A DNA stretch of 64,000 bases from Flavobacteriaceae bacterium UBA2540 (GTDB lineage Bacteria > Bacteroidota > Bacteroidia > Flavobacteriales > Flavobacteriaceae). Positions 51,836-61,811 of this stretch are shown here, piece by piece; within the stretch, counting starts at the first letter, position 1; every line of letters starts with the position of its first letter. The notes below the pieces were generated by a model, which searched no databases, was not told the DNA's origin, and saw only the letters and a program-made list of their open reading frames with translations. The stretch is taken from positions 25,992 to 89,991 of the forward strand of contig DDMS01000033.1 of the NCBI GenBank assembly GCA_002340765.1, given 5' to 3'. A program made the translations under genes and the position numbers.

Positions 51836-53614
51836 ATGAATATTCAAAACCTTATTGCATCCAAAGTAAAAGAGGGCTTTTTATTTTTGTATCAAATAGA
51901 AATTCCAATAGTTGAATTTCAAGCAACTCGTAAAGAATTTGAGGGTGATATTACTGTAGTTGTATTTCCACTTTTGAAATATACAAAAGGAAATCCTGCT
52001 GAAATTGGAGAAAATATTGGAAAATATCTTATAGAAAATGTTTCTGAAATTAAGAAATATAACGTTGTTCAGGGCTTTTTGAATTTAGTGGTTGATGATG
52101 CTTTTTTTATTAATTCTTTCCATTCAATTTTTACAAATTCAGCTTTTGGATTTGAAAATCCGAAGGAAAATGAAAAAGCAATTATGGTAGAATATTCTTC
52201 ACCAAATACTAATAAGCCTCTTCATTTAGGTCATGTTCGCAACAATTTGTTGGGTTATTCTGTGGCAGAAATCATCAAAGCATCAGGAAAAAAAGTATAC
52301 AAAACCCAAATTATCAATGACAGAGGAATCCATATTTGCAAGTCAATGTTAGCTTGGAAATTGTTTGGAAATTTTGAAACTCCTGAATCAACAGGATTGA
52401 AAGGAGATAAATTGGTTGGAAATTATTATGTGAAATTTGACCAAGAATACAAAAAACAAATTGCGGAATTAGTATCCCAAGGAATATCTGAAAAAGAAGC
52501 AAAAAACAGCACGCCAATTCTTTTGGAAGCTCAACAAATGCTGAGAAATTGGGAAAATGGTGATGAAGAAGTTGTACAACTCTGGAAAAAAATGAATCAA
52601 TGGGTTTATGATGGATTTGAAAATACGTATCAAAATTTAGGTGTTGATTTTGATAGGTTATATTATGAGAGTGACACGTATTTACTAGGAAAAGATGTAA
52701 TAACTGAAGGAATTGAAAAAGGGGTATTTTATAAAAAAGAAGATGGCTCAGTTTGGTGTGATTTGACAGATGAAGGTTTGGATGAAAAAATCGTATTGCG
52801 TTCAGATGGAACTGCGGTTTATATTACCCAAGATATTGGCACTGCAATTCAGCGTGTAAAAGATTTGAAAGATGTTGGAGGAATGGTTTATACTGTTGGA
52901 AATGAGCAAGATTACCATTTTCAAGTATTGTTTTTAATTTTGAAAAAATTAGGATTTGATTGGGCAAAAAATTTGTTTCATTTGAGTTATGGAATGGTAG
53001 ATTTACCTTCAGGAAAAATGAAATCAAGAGAAGGAACAGTTGTTGATGCTGATGATTTGATGTTTGAAATGACAGAAACTGCCAAAATTATTTCAGAAGA
53101 ATTAGGAAAATTAGATAGCTACTCTGAAGTCGAAAAAAATGAATTGTTCAAAACGATTGGTTTGGGCGCTTTGAAATATTTTATTCTAAAAGTTGATCCA
53201 AAAAAACGAATTCTGTTTGACCCAAAATTATCCGTTGATTTTCAAGGAAATACAGGGCCATTTATTCAATATACCTATGCAAGAATTCAGTCAATCATCA
53301 GAAAAGCAAATTTTGATTATTCCCATTCTTTAAGCGGATTTGAATTGCATAAAAAAGAAAAAGAACTCATCAAACAATTGGCTTTATTTCCTGAAACAGT
53401 GCAACAAGCAGCAATCAATTATTCACCCGCAATTATTGCAAATTATACTTATGATTTGGTGAAAGAATTCAATTCTTTTTATCAAAATGTATCAATTTTA
53501 GGAGAAGAAAATCATGAGAAAAAAGTATTTAGAGTGCAAATTTCAAAAAAAGTAGCAGATATTATTAAGCAATCTTTTTCTTTGCTAGGAATTAACGTTC
53601 CTGAAAGAATGTAA
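51836..53614 (+). CDS. argS: Arginine--tRNA ligase
   Basis: 592 residues. N-terminal ADD tRNA-binding domain (1-110), catalytic entry EYSSPNTNKPLHLGHVRNN (HIGH site), the KMSK variant KMKSREGT (about 395), and a C-terminal DALR anticodon-binding domain with IQYTYARIQSI. Full length. It charges tRNA-Arg. A separate transcript is likely. Confidence 0.97.
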   Translation: MNIQNLIASKVKEGFLFLYQIEIPIVEFQATRKEFEGDITVVVFPLLKYTKGNPAEIGENIGKYLIENVSEIKKYNVVQGFLNLVVDDAFFINSFHSIFTNSAFGFENPKENEKAIMVEYSSPNTNKPLHLGHVRNNLLGYSVAEIIKASGKKVYKTQIINDRGIHICKSMLAWKLFGNFETPESTGLKGDKLVGNYYVKFDQEYKKQIAELVSQGISEKEAKNSTPILLEAQQMLRNWENGDEEVVQLWKKMNQWVYDGFENTYQNLGVDFDRLYYESDTYLLGKDVITEGIEKGVFYKKEDGSVWCDLTDEGLDEKIVLRSDGTAVYITQDIGTAIQRVKDLKDVGGMVYTVGNEQDYHFQVLFLILKKLGFDWAKNLFHLSYGMVDLPSGKMKSREGTVVDADDLMFEMTETAKIISEELGKLDSYSEVEKNELFKTIGLGALKYFILKVDPKKRILFDPKLSVDFQGNTGPFIQYTYARIQSIIRKANFDYSHSLSGFELHKKEKELIKQLALFPETVQQAAINYSPAIIANYTYDLVKEFNSFYQNVSILGEENHEKKVFRVQISKKVADIIKQSFSLLGINVPERM

Positions 53615-53674
53615 AAAGATTTTATTAATTAAATTTGTACACGAAACAAACCCAAAAATAAATTAATTACCATT

Positions 53675-55063
53675 ATGAATTACGACATCATTATTATCGG
53701 AAGTGGACCCGGAGGATATGTAACTGCAATAAGAGCCTCGCAATTGGGTTTCAAAACTGCCATTATTGAAAAAGAAAGTTTAGGTGGAATTTGTTTAAAT
53801 TGGGGATGTATTCCAACAAAAGCATTGCTAAAATCTGCACAAGTCTATGATTATTTAAAACATGTTGATGAATATGGTTTAAAAGTAGAAGCTATTGACA
53901 AAGATTTTGATGTGGTCATCAAAAGAAGTAGAAATATAGCTGATGGAATGAGCAAAGGAGTTCAGTTTTTAATGAAAAAAAATAAAATTGATATTATTGA
54001 TGGTTTTGGAAAAATAAAACCAGGAAAAAAAGTAGATGTAACTGCTGCTGATGGAACTGTAAAAGAATATTCTGCAGAAAATATAATTATTGCTACTGGT
54101 GCACGTTCTCGTGAATTGCCAAATATTCCACAAGATGGCATAAAAGTGATTGAATATAGAAAAGCAATGTCATTACCAAAACAACCAAAATCAATGATTA
54201 TTGTTGGTTCAGGTGCCATTGGAATTGAGTTTGCTCATTTTTATAACACAATGGGGACTGAAGTTACCATTGTAGAATTCATGCCAAATATTGTTCCTTT
54301 AGAGGACAAAGATATTTCAAAGCAAATGGAACGTTCTTTGACTAAAGCAGGTATAAAAATTATGACAAATTCGTCAGTAGAATCTGTTGATACTTCTAAA
54401 GATGTTGTAAAAGCAACTGTAAAAACTAAAAAAGGTGAAGAAGTTTTAGAAGCAGATATTTTGCTTTCAGCAGTTGGCATCAAAACAAATATCGAAAACA
54501 TTGGTCTAGAGGATGTTGGAATTATTGTTGACAGAGATAAAATTTTAGTAAACGATTGGTATCAAACAAATATTCCAGGATATTATGCCATTGGCGATGT
54601 TGTTCCTGGACCAGCTTTGGCACATGTGGCATCTGCTGAAGGAATTACTTGCGTTGAAAAATTAGCAGGTTTACACACAGACCCAATTGATTATGGAAAC
54701 ATTCCTGGATGCACGTATGCTTCTCCAGAAATCGCTTCAGTAGGTTTGACTGAAGAAAAAGCAAGAGAAGCTGGTTATGAATTAAAAATCGGAAAATTTC
54801 CTTTCTCAGCATCAGGAAAAGCAAAAGCTGCTGGTACTCCAGATGGGTTTGTAAAAGTGATTTTTGATGCTAAATATGGAGAATGGTTGGGTTGTCATAT
54901 GATTGGTGCAGGTGTTACAGACATGATTGCAGAAGCAGTTTTGGGTCGAAAGCTAGAAACAACAGGTCATGAGGTTTTAAAGACGATTCATCCACACCCA
55001 ACAATGAGTGAAGCTGTAATGGAAGCTGTTGCTGATGCTTATGGAGAAGTTATTCATTTATAA
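53675..55063 (+). CDS. lpdA: Dihydrolipoyl dehydrogenase (E3)
   Basis: 462 residues. FAD motif DIIIIGSGPGGYVTAIRASQ; redox disulfide GGICLNWGCIPTKALL (Trp in place of the commoner Val); NAD motif IIVGSGAIGIEF; second FAD region IPGYYAIGDVVPGPALAHVA; and active His-Glu in TIHPHPTMSEAV. It reoxidises dihydrolipoamide for the 2-oxoacid dehydrogenase and glycine-cleavage complexes, the lipoyl groups of which need LipA (24.6 kb). No E1/E2 genes are adjacent. Confidence 0.95.
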   Translation: MNYDIIIIGSGPGGYVTAIRASQLGFKTAIIEKESLGGICLNWGCIPTKALLKSAQVYDYLKHVDEYGLKVEAIDKDFDVVIKRSRNIADGMSKGVQFLMKKNKIDIIDGFGKIKPGKKVDVTAADGTVKEYSAENIIIATGARSRELPNIPQDGIKVIEYRKAMSLPKQPKSMIIVGSGAIGIEFAHFYNTMGTEVTIVEFMPNIVPLEDKDISKQMERSLTKAGIKIMTNSSVESVDTSKDVVKATVKTKKGEEVLEADILLSAVGIKTNIENIGLEDVGIIVDRDKILVNDWYQTNIPGYYAIGDVVPGPALAHVASAEGITCVEKLAGLHTDPIDYGNIPGCTYASPEIASVGLTEEKAREAGYELKIGKFPFSASGKAKAAGTPDGFVKVIFDAKYGEWLGCHMIGAGVTDMIAEAVLGRKLETTGHEVLKTIHPHPTMSEAVMEAVADAYGEVIHL

Positions 55064-55398
55064 TACTTGACATATTTTAAAATCATATTGTAATTTTATT
55101 AATATGATTATTGATTTTTAATCTTTATAATTAAAGGAACTCTATTAAATGTTTTTTTGTTTTGATAACTGATAAATATTTTTTTAAAGAAAATTCAAAA
55201 GCAATCTTAAAACTAGAAATTGTTAGAGTTTTTATTAAGAATTTTAGGAAGTAGAATAGTTTAATTGCTATATTGTTGATATTAAAAATTCTATACAATG
55301 TATATTTAGAATTATTGCAATGATTAAAATATAAGCAATTATTTGAAAAAGAAAAAATAGTGAAATTCATATAATTAGACTCTAAAAATCAATTTCTG
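55064..55398. other. Gene-free AT-rich spacer with a weak hairpin
   Basis: 335 nt between lpdA and bshC. A 9-bp stem at 55081-55089 with 55101-55109 (AATCATATT/AATATGATT) may be a weak terminator of lpdA. I see no further coding or repeat signal; a minus-strand frame at 55131-55370 is AT-rich and has no recognisable features. Confidence 0.5.
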
Positions 55399-56991
55399 TT
55401 AAAGTTCCAAAATTGTAAATTCTAATTGCAATGGTTTTAAAGATTTTTTTAGAACTTCAATAAAAGATTCTCCATATTCTAAATAATATTCAGAAAAATT
55501 TCGCTGACGTTCTTCCAAACTTTGATTTGGTAATAGCTCATTTTGGAGTTCAGTAATTTTTTGAACCAAGTCTTGTTGACGTTTCTTTTCAGCTTTCAAC
55601 AGCCTTTTTTCTAAATTTGCCAAACCATTTAGATGTTTTTTTTCTTGAGCATTAACAGCATTTAAAAATGAAACATCTGTTTTTTTGGCAACTTTTTTTA
55701 ACTCTTCAAATTGCTTTTGTAAAAAAATCTTTTTCTCATCAAACTGAATTTCAATTTCTGAATTATCAAGTACTTTTTGAGAGATTAATTCATACTGGTT
55801 TAAAAAAATTTCGTCATTGGAAATAAAGAGTTTCTCCATTTTTTTTGATTGTTTAGAACTCATTACTTGGACAGAATTGCGAAGTAATAAAATTGGAAAC
55901 GGAATTTCAACTTTATTAAAAAATCCTTTTAATTGCATCCAATAGGCGATTTCTCCTCCTCCACCAATATAGCAAAGATTAGGTAAAATAACTTCTTGAT
56001 ATAAAGGCCTTAACAATACATTTGGCGAAAATTTCTCAGGATGATTCTCAACTTCATTCAAAATTTCTTCTCTTGAAAATTGAAAGTTTGTATTGTTTAT
56101 TTTATAAAGATTATTCTCAAAAATAATGCGTTCTCTGCTATTTTTTTCAAGATAAAAAAGATTGATATTTCTAGGATTTACTTGAATTTTATAATCATTT
56201 TCCAAATCAGTAATGGTTTTTGAAACCTCAGTAAAAGAGGTTTCATTGATCAAATCATCTTTGATAAAAGGAATTAAAAGCTTTTTTAATTCTTTATCAT
56301 TACCATCAACAATCACCAAACCATCTTTTCCAAATAATTCATTCGCAATAAAACGAGTAGCAGCTGCCAAATTATCATTCTGTAAATAGGCTTCTGAGAA
56401 AAGATTTTTCAGAAAAATAGCATTTTTAGAGTTTCCTAAATGTGCACTAAAAACTTTAAAAACTTCTTCTAAACCAACTGTTGAAAATCGTCCAACTGCT
56501 CCTCCATCTTTTCTATTCCAAGAAACTTTTTTTCCTTTGAAATTGAAATAATTAATTTCGTCGAAATCATGATCTTCAGTTGCCATCCAATAAATAGGAA
56601 CAAAATTTTTGTCAGGAAATTTTTCAGATAATTCCTCACACAAATTGATGGTCGAAATTATTTTATATAAGAAATACAGAGGCCCCGTAAACAAATTTAG
56701 TTGATGACCAGTAGTAATTGTAAAGGTATTTTTATATTGTAAATAAGCTAAATTATCAGCTGTATTTTCAGAAATAGCTAAATTTTGATACTGAACTTTT
56801 AAAGTATTTAAAAGTGTAATTCTGGTTTGTAAACAAAAGGATATTGATTTCTCTTCAATTTGATTATAAAATCCTTGAATGTCAGGAAAATTATTGTAAA
56901 ATGGTTTTAAATTTTCATTTTTCTCTAAATAATTGTGCATCATTTTTGAGAAAAATCCAGTTTTTTGAAAGGGAATATGAGTTACTTTCAT
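55399..56991 (-). CDS. bshC: Bacillithiol biosynthesis cysteine-adding enzyme BshC
   Basis: 530 residues from ATG 56991, where the family start MKVTHIPFQKTGFFS falls; the longer frame to 57072 is not conserved-looking. Recognisable parts: TITTGHQLNLFTGPLYFLYK (about residue 90), FVPIYWMATEDHDFDEINYF, FGKDGLVIVD, and LCYIGGGGEIAYW. It ligates Cys to GlcN-malate in the last step of bacillithiol synthesis, so this organism probably uses bacillithiol as its main low-mass thiol. bshA and bshB are not in the window. Confidence 0.94.
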   Translation of the reverse strand: MKVTHIPFQKTGFFSKMMHNYLEKNENLKPFYNNFPDIQGFYNQIEEKSISFCLQTRITLLNTLKVQYQNLAISENTADNLAYLQYKNTFTITTGHQLNLFTGPLYFLYKIISTINLCEELSEKFPDKNFVPIYWMATEDHDFDEINYFNFKGKKVSWNRKDGGAVGRFSTVGLEEVFKVFSAHLGNSKNAIFLKNLFSEAYLQNDNLAAATRFIANELFGKDGLVIVDGNDKELKKLLIPFIKDDLINETSFTEVSKTITDLENDYKIQVNPRNINLFYLEKNSRERIIFENNLYKINNTNFQFSREEILNEVENHPEKFSPNVLLRPLYQEVILPNLCYIGGGGEIAYWMQLKGFFNKVEIPFPILLLRNSVQVMSSKQSKKMEKLFISNDEIFLNQYELISQKVLDNSEIEIQFDEKKIFLQKQFEELKKVAKKTDVSFLNAVNAQEKKHLNGLANLEKRLLKAEKKRQQDLVQKITELQNELLPNQSLEERQRNFSEYYLEYGESFIEVLKKSLKPLQLEFTILEL

Positions 56992-57140
56992 AGCAAATTC
57001 AAAAAATTTAGTAGCATTTCGATTCCTTTCAATAATTGCATATTTCTTAAATAATTTTTCGTAAAAATACAATTAATTTAAAGTATGATGGAAAATCATT
57101 TTCAATCTAACAAATTTTTAACTCACAACAAATTTTCGGA

Positions 57141-57171
57141 TTTCTTAAATCCTTTTATTTCATTACATTTG
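57141..57171 (+). promoter_or_regulatory. Predicted Bacteroidota promoter for the second M14 peptidase
   Basis: TTTC at 57141-57144, a 19-nt spacer, TACATTTG at 57164-57171; one mismatch in the -33 box. It lies inside the longer open frame and supports the start at ATG 57193. Confidence 0.65.
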
Positions 57172-57192
57172 GCGAATATCAAACTTATTTTT

Positions 57193-59673
57193 ATGAAAAT
57201 TTATAAGATCATTTTAGTTTCTTTTTTACTAGTAAGCAATTTAAATGCTCAAAATATACAATCACCTTCTGAATTTTTAGGATACGAAATTGGAAGTCAA
57301 TTTTCAAGACATCATAGTGTTGTGGACTATTTTAAATACGTAAGCAATTCGTTATCAAATGTAAAACTTGAGAAATATGGTGAAACGAATGAACACAGAC
57401 CATTATATATTAGCTATATTTCATCTGAAGAAAATATCAAAAACTTAGAAGAAATTAGAAAATCAAATCTTTCTCAAACAGGAATTTTAAAGGGTAATAC
57501 TGATAATAAAATTGCTATTGTTTGGATGAGTTATAACGTTCATGGAAACGAAGCTTCAAGCACAGAAGCTTCCATGTTAACATTGTATGAATTGGTTTCG
57601 AAAAAACAAGAGTGGTTAAAAAATACCCTTGTTATTATTGATCCATGTATAAATCCTGATGGAAGAGATCGTTATGTGAATTGGTATAACCAAGTAAAAA
57701 GTACGCCTTATGATATTTCGCAAGACGCAAAAGAACACAATGAACCTTGGCCTGGAGGAAGGGCAAACCATTATTTATTTGATTTAAACAGAGATTGGGC
57801 TTGGGCAACACAAAAAGAAACACAACAAAGATTGAAGGTTTACAACAAATGGATGCCACACATTCACGTTGATTTTCACGAACAATATATCAATAATCCT
57901 TATTATTTTGCGCCAGCTTCAGCGCCTTTTCACGAAATTATTACTGAATGGCAACGTAATTTTCAAATAGAAATTGGAAAAAATAACGCTTCTTATTTTG
58001 ACAAAGAAGGTTGGTTATATTTTACAAAAGAAAGTTTTGATTTGTTATATCCAAGTTATGGAGACACATATCCAACTTATATGGGTGCTATTGGAATGAC
58101 CTATGAACAAGCAGGAAATGGACGTGCAGGTTTGGGAATTCAAACAGATAGAGTTGAAGTTTTAACACTTAAAGATAGGGCTTTACATCACATGACAACA
58201 GGATTGTCAACAGTAGAAATATCGTCAAAAAATGCTGAAAGAATAAATTCACAATTCAAAAAGTTTTTTAACAATAGCAATTTAGAAATTAAAAGTTATG
58301 TTTTAAAAAATGACAATATTGACAAAACAAAACGTTTGAAAAGATTGCTTGATAAACATGAAATTATCTACGAATTTGCAACAAATGGAACTGTAAAAGG
58401 AACTCTTTACTTTACTCAAGAAGAAGGAAAAATGAACTCTTCGAGTGGTGATTTGGTTATTCATACCAATCAACCAAAAGGAAAAATTGTGAACGTTTTA
58501 TTTGAGCCAAAAGCATTTTTAGCAGATTCATTAACCTATGATATCACTGCTTGGTCAATTCCTTATGCTCATGGTTTTGAAGCAATTGCATCAAAAACAA
58601 TTGTAAATTCTTCAAAATCAATAGTTTCAGAGACTATAAAAAATTCAGTTGATAAAAATGCGTATGCTTACATTACTAAATGGAATAGTTTAGAAGATGC
58701 TGTTTTTTTGGGAGCACTTTTACAAAAAAATATCACTCCTCGTTTTTCTGAAAAACCATTTTCAATTGATGGAAAATCGTATGAAAGAGGCACCTTAATT
58801 ATTCTTAGAAATGACAATAAAACTTTGGATTTTGATGAAAAAATCATTGAAATTGCCAATAAAAATGAACGAAATTTACATGCAGTCTCAACAGGATTTG
58901 TTACTTCAGGAGCTGATTTCGGCTCATATTATGTAAAGCCAATTCAAAAACAAAAAGTAGCATTACTCTCAGGAAATGGAACTTCATCATTGAGTTTTGG
59001 TGAAATTTGGCACTTTTTTGAAAGTGATTTACAATATCCAATTACAATTTTGAATTCAGATTATTTTGGTAACGTAAACTTATCAAATTTTGATGTTATT
59101 ATTATTCCTGATGGAAGTTATGACAATTTACTTACAAAAACCTTTTTAGATAAGATAACTTCTTGGGTACAATCAGGTGGAACTTTAATTGCAATTGACA
59201 ACGCTTTGCAAAGTTTTGCGGATAAAGAAGGATTTGATTTAAAAAGTAAAGACACTGAAAAAGAAAGTGAGACAAAAAACCTAATTCCTTATGCAGACAT
59301 AGAGAGAAAAAGGGTTAAAGATTTGATACCTGGAGCTATTTTTAAAAGTAAAGTAGACAATACACATCCTTTAGCTTTTGGATATAAAGACACCTATTTT
59401 TCTTTAAAATTGACTGATAAATCTTATAATTACCTTGAAAAAGGAATAAATATTGCATATTTTGAGAAGAATAGTAAAAATATTTCAGGTTATGCAGGAA
59501 GTTTAGCTGTAAAAAAAATTCCAGAATCTTTATTATTTGGCGAAGAAAAAAAAGGAAGTGGAAGTATTATTTATATGGTTGACAATCCTTTGTTCCGTTC
59601 TTTTTGGGACAATGGAAAGCTATTTTTAGCGAATGCAGTATTTCTTTTGAATTCAGATATCATAAAAAAATAA
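57193..59673 (+). CDS. M14 family zinc metallocarboxypeptidase with amidotransferase-like tail (paralogue)
   Basis: 826 residues from ATG 57193, which starts a signal peptide (MKIYKIILVSFLLVSNLNAQ). M14 motifs: zinc HxxE in YNVHGNEASSTEA, His in VDFHEQYINN, catalytic Glu in GMTYEQAGNG. From about 605 (KVALLSGNGTSSLSFGEIWH) the same DJ-1/amidotransferase-like tail appears as in the gene at 39.7 kb. The longer frame from 57085 would put 36 extra non-signal residues in front and contains the promoter. No T9SS tail. Probably periplasmic. Confidence 0.9.
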   Translation: MKIYKIILVSFLLVSNLNAQNIQSPSEFLGYEIGSQFSRHHSVVDYFKYVSNSLSNVKLEKYGETNEHRPLYISYISSEENIKNLEEIRKSNLSQTGILKGNTDNKIAIVWMSYNVHGNEASSTEASMLTLYELVSKKQEWLKNTLVIIDPCINPDGRDRYVNWYNQVKSTPYDISQDAKEHNEPWPGGRANHYLFDLNRDWAWATQKETQQRLKVYNKWMPHIHVDFHEQYINNPYYFAPASAPFHEIITEWQRNFQIEIGKNNASYFDKEGWLYFTKESFDLLYPSYGDTYPTYMGAIGMTYEQAGNGRAGLGIQTDRVEVLTLKDRALHHMTTGLSTVEISSKNAERINSQFKKFFNNSNLEIKSYVLKNDNIDKTKRLKRLLDKHEIIYEFATNGTVKGTLYFTQEEGKMNSSSGDLVIHTNQPKGKIVNVLFEPKAFLADSLTYDITAWSIPYAHGFEAIASKTIVNSSKSIVSETIKNSVDKNAYAYITKWNSLEDAVFLGALLQKNITPRFSEKPFSIDGKSYERGTLIILRNDNKTLDFDEKIIEIANKNERNLHAVSTGFVTSGADFGSYYVKPIQKQKVALLSGNGTSSLSFGEIWHFFESDLQYPITILNSDYFGNVNLSNFDVIIIPDGSYDNLLTKTFLDKITSWVQSGGTLIAIDNALQSFADKEGFDLKSKDTEKESETKNLIPYADIERKRVKDLIPGAIFKSKVDNTHPLAFGYKDTYFSLKLTDKSYNYLEKGINIAYFEKNSKNISGYAGSLAVKKIPESLLFGEEKKGSGSIIYMVDNPLFRSFWDNGKLFLANAVFLLNSDIIKK

Positions 59674-59706
59674 TCAGATAAACAAATAGAAAAGCTACTA
59701 AAAATA

Positions 59707-59745
59707 AACATGCCCCAAAAAGTTAAAAACTATTTGGGGCATGTT
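59707..59745 (-). terminator. Terminator of rpsA
   Basis: Perfect 13-bp stem (59707-59719 with 59733-59745, 13-nt loop); on the minus strand it is followed by TATTTTTAG, 47 nt after the rpsA stop. Confidence 0.85.
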
Positions 59746-59791
59746 CAAAATAAATCAGTGGTTTTAGTTTTATAGAAAACTTTGAAAGAAA

Positions 59792-61597
59792 TTATTTTTT
59801 CTTTTTGCTTGCTTTTTCGTCCATTTGTTTTTTCAAATCTGCCAAACCTTCTCCAAGATCACCAAAAGTAGTTTTCTCTGCTTCAGTTGCTTTTTTAACA
59901 GCAGCTTTTACATTTTTCTTTTCTTGTTCTTTGAAAATAGAAGTGTGTGAAACCACAACTCTTCTGTATTCTTTTGAGAATTCTAAAACAACGAATTCAA
60001 CAGTGTCACCTTTTCCAAGTTTAGAACCATCTTCTTTATCTAAGAATCTAACTGGTGCAAAACCTTCAACTCCGTCCTCAAAAGTAATCACTGCTCCTTT
60101 ATCATTTTTCTCTTTGATAGTTCCTGTGTGAGTACTTCCGATTGCGTAAGTATCCTCGTGAATATCCCAAGGATTATCAAGAGTTTGTTTATGACCAAGG
60201 TTTAATTTTCTGTTTTCAACATCCAATTCTAACACTTGAACTTTTAATTGATCTCCAACATTTAAAAAATCTGATGGATGTTTGATTTTTTTAGTCCAGG
60301 ATAAATCAGAAATATACACCAAACCATCAATTCCTTCTTGTAATTCTACGAAAACACCAAAGTTTGTATAGTTTCTTACAGTTCCTGTGTGAACAGAACC
60401 TACTGGAAATTTTGCAGTTACATCAGTCCAAGGATCTGGATTTAATTGTTTCATACCCAAAGACATTTTACGATCTTCTCTATCAAGAGTTAATATTTGA
60501 GCTTCGATTTTATCTCCAACTTTTACGAAATCTTGAGCAGAACGTAAATGAGTTGACCAAGACATTTCTGAAACGTGAATCAATCCTTCAACACCTTGTT
60601 CTACTTCAACAAAAGCGCCATAATCAGCTAAAACTACCACTTCTCCTGTTACTTTGTCACCAACTTTTAAGTTTGCGTCTAAAGCTTCCCAAGGATGAGC
60701 AGATAATTGTTTTAAACCTAATTGGATTCTAGATTTGTTATCATCAAAATCTAAAATTACAACGTTTAATTTTTCGTCTAATTCAACTACTTCATTTGGA
60801 TGATTAATTCTTGACCAAGATAAATCTGTAATGTGGATCAATCCATCAACACCACCTAAATCTACGAATACACCATAAGAAGTTATGTTTTTTACGATTC
60901 CTTCTAATACTTGACCTTTTTCTAATTGGCCAATAATTTCTTTTTTCTGTAATTCAATATCAGCTTCAATCAACGCTTTGTGAGAAACGACAACATTTTT
61001 AAATTCATGATTGATTTTCACCACTTTAAATTCCATTGTTTTATCAACGAATTGATCGTAATCTCTAATTGGTTTCACATCAATTTGAGAACCTGGTAAG
61101 AAGGCCTCAATTCCGAAAACATCTACAATCATTCCTCCTCTTGTTCTGCATTTTACGAAACCATTTACTACTTCACCAGTTTCATGAGCGTTGTTTACCC
61201 GCTCCCAAGCTTTGATAACTCTTGCTTTTTTGTGAGATAATACTAATTGACCAGAAGAATCTTCTCTCTTATCAACCAAAACTTCTACTTTGTCACCAAC
61301 AGCTAAAGCTTGATTGTAACGAAATTCGTTTAATGAAATAACGCCTTCTGATTTAGAATTGATGTCAATAATTGCATCTCTGTCAGTTATTCTAATCACA
61401 GTTCCTTCAATTACATCACGCTCGTTAACAAAACCGACTGTACCTTCTAAAGCAGTTTCAAATTGTTGTAACATCTCTTCGTCAACAACATCAATTCCTT
61501 GTTCGAATCTGTGCCAATTGAAGTTTTCTAAAAATTGTTGTGGGTTTACAGCTTCTAATATTGCAGGCTGTATTTGTGTGTTTGTTTCTTCAGACAT
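59792..61597 (-). CDS. rpsA: 30S ribosomal protein S1
   Basis: 601 residues. Six S1 (OB-fold) repeats run from about residue 55 to 560, including GQVLEGIVKNITSYGVFVDL, GDKVTGEVVVLADYGAFVEV and GSVHTGTVRNYTNFGVFVEL. The first two repeats bind the ribosome in other bacteria. It ends in a Lys-rich tail (KQMDEKASKKKK), typical of Bacteroidota. Codon use looks like a highly expressed gene. It has a long leader with possible autoregulatory structure (see below) and its own terminator. Confidence 0.96.
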   Translation of the reverse strand: MSEETNTQIQPAILEAVNPQQFLENFNWHRFEQGIDVVDEEMLQQFETALEGTVGFVNERDVIEGTVIRITDRDAIIDINSKSEGVISLNEFRYNQALAVGDKVEVLVDKREDSSGQLVLSHKKARVIKAWERVNNAHETGEVVNGFVKCRTRGGMIVDVFGIEAFLPGSQIDVKPIRDYDQFVDKTMEFKVVKINHEFKNVVVSHKALIEADIELQKKEIIGQLEKGQVLEGIVKNITSYGVFVDLGGVDGLIHITDLSWSRINHPNEVVELDEKLNVVILDFDDNKSRIQLGLKQLSAHPWEALDANLKVGDKVTGEVVVLADYGAFVEVEQGVEGLIHVSEMSWSTHLRSAQDFVKVGDKIEAQILTLDREDRKMSLGMKQLNPDPWTDVTAKFPVGSVHTGTVRNYTNFGVFVELQEGIDGLVYISDLSWTKKIKHPSDFLNVGDQLKVQVLELDVENRKLNLGHKQTLDNPWDIHEDTYAIGSTHTGTIKEKNDKGAVITFEDGVEGFAPVRFLDKEDGSKLGKGDTVEFVVLEFSKEYRRVVVSHTSIFKEQEKKNVKAAVKKATEAEKTTFGDLGEGLADLKKQMDEKASKKKK

Positions 61598-61628
61598 TTC
61601 TGAAAATAAATTTGTATCTTGTTGTATT

Positions 61629-61727
61629 TCAGATTTTTAACGATAAAAACTACAAGAGTTGTTTTTATAATTTGTTTTCTTTCATTCCTTTTTCAAATCT
61701 GTTATCGTAAAAAGGAGTGCAAATTTA
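61629..61727 (-). promoter_or_regulatory. rpsA promoter box and structured leader
   Basis: On the minus strand TAAATTTG at 61720-61727 is a -7 match; the -33 box is weak. The predicted transcript leader is about 115 nt. In it ACGATAA (61702-61708) can pair with TTATCGT (61639-61645), and CAGATTT (61695-61701) with AAATCTG (61629-61635). The two helices cross in order, so they would form a pseudoknot or two alternative folds. Autoregulation by S1 is known in E. coli; in this clade it is inference. Confidence 0.45.
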
Positions 61728-61811
61728 TAAAAATTAACTTGATTTTAAGCAATTTAATCATAAAATAAATTATATTTTATTAAACTATATTTGCTTTGAA
61801 ATCAAAAACTC

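Noticed and set aside
55131..55370. 79-residue minus-strand frame between lpdA and bshC
   Set aside because: AT-driven composition, no start context and no recognisable domain.
56992..57072. 27-codon N-terminal extension of bshC
   Set aside because: The family N-terminus starts at the ATG at 56991.
57085..57192. 36-codon N-terminal extension of the second M14 gene
   Set aside because: It lacks signal features and contains the predicted promoter; the signal peptide starts at 57193.
60364..60732. 122-residue frame opposite rpsA
   Set aside because: Antisense shadow of a long conserved gene, Leu/Gln-rich.
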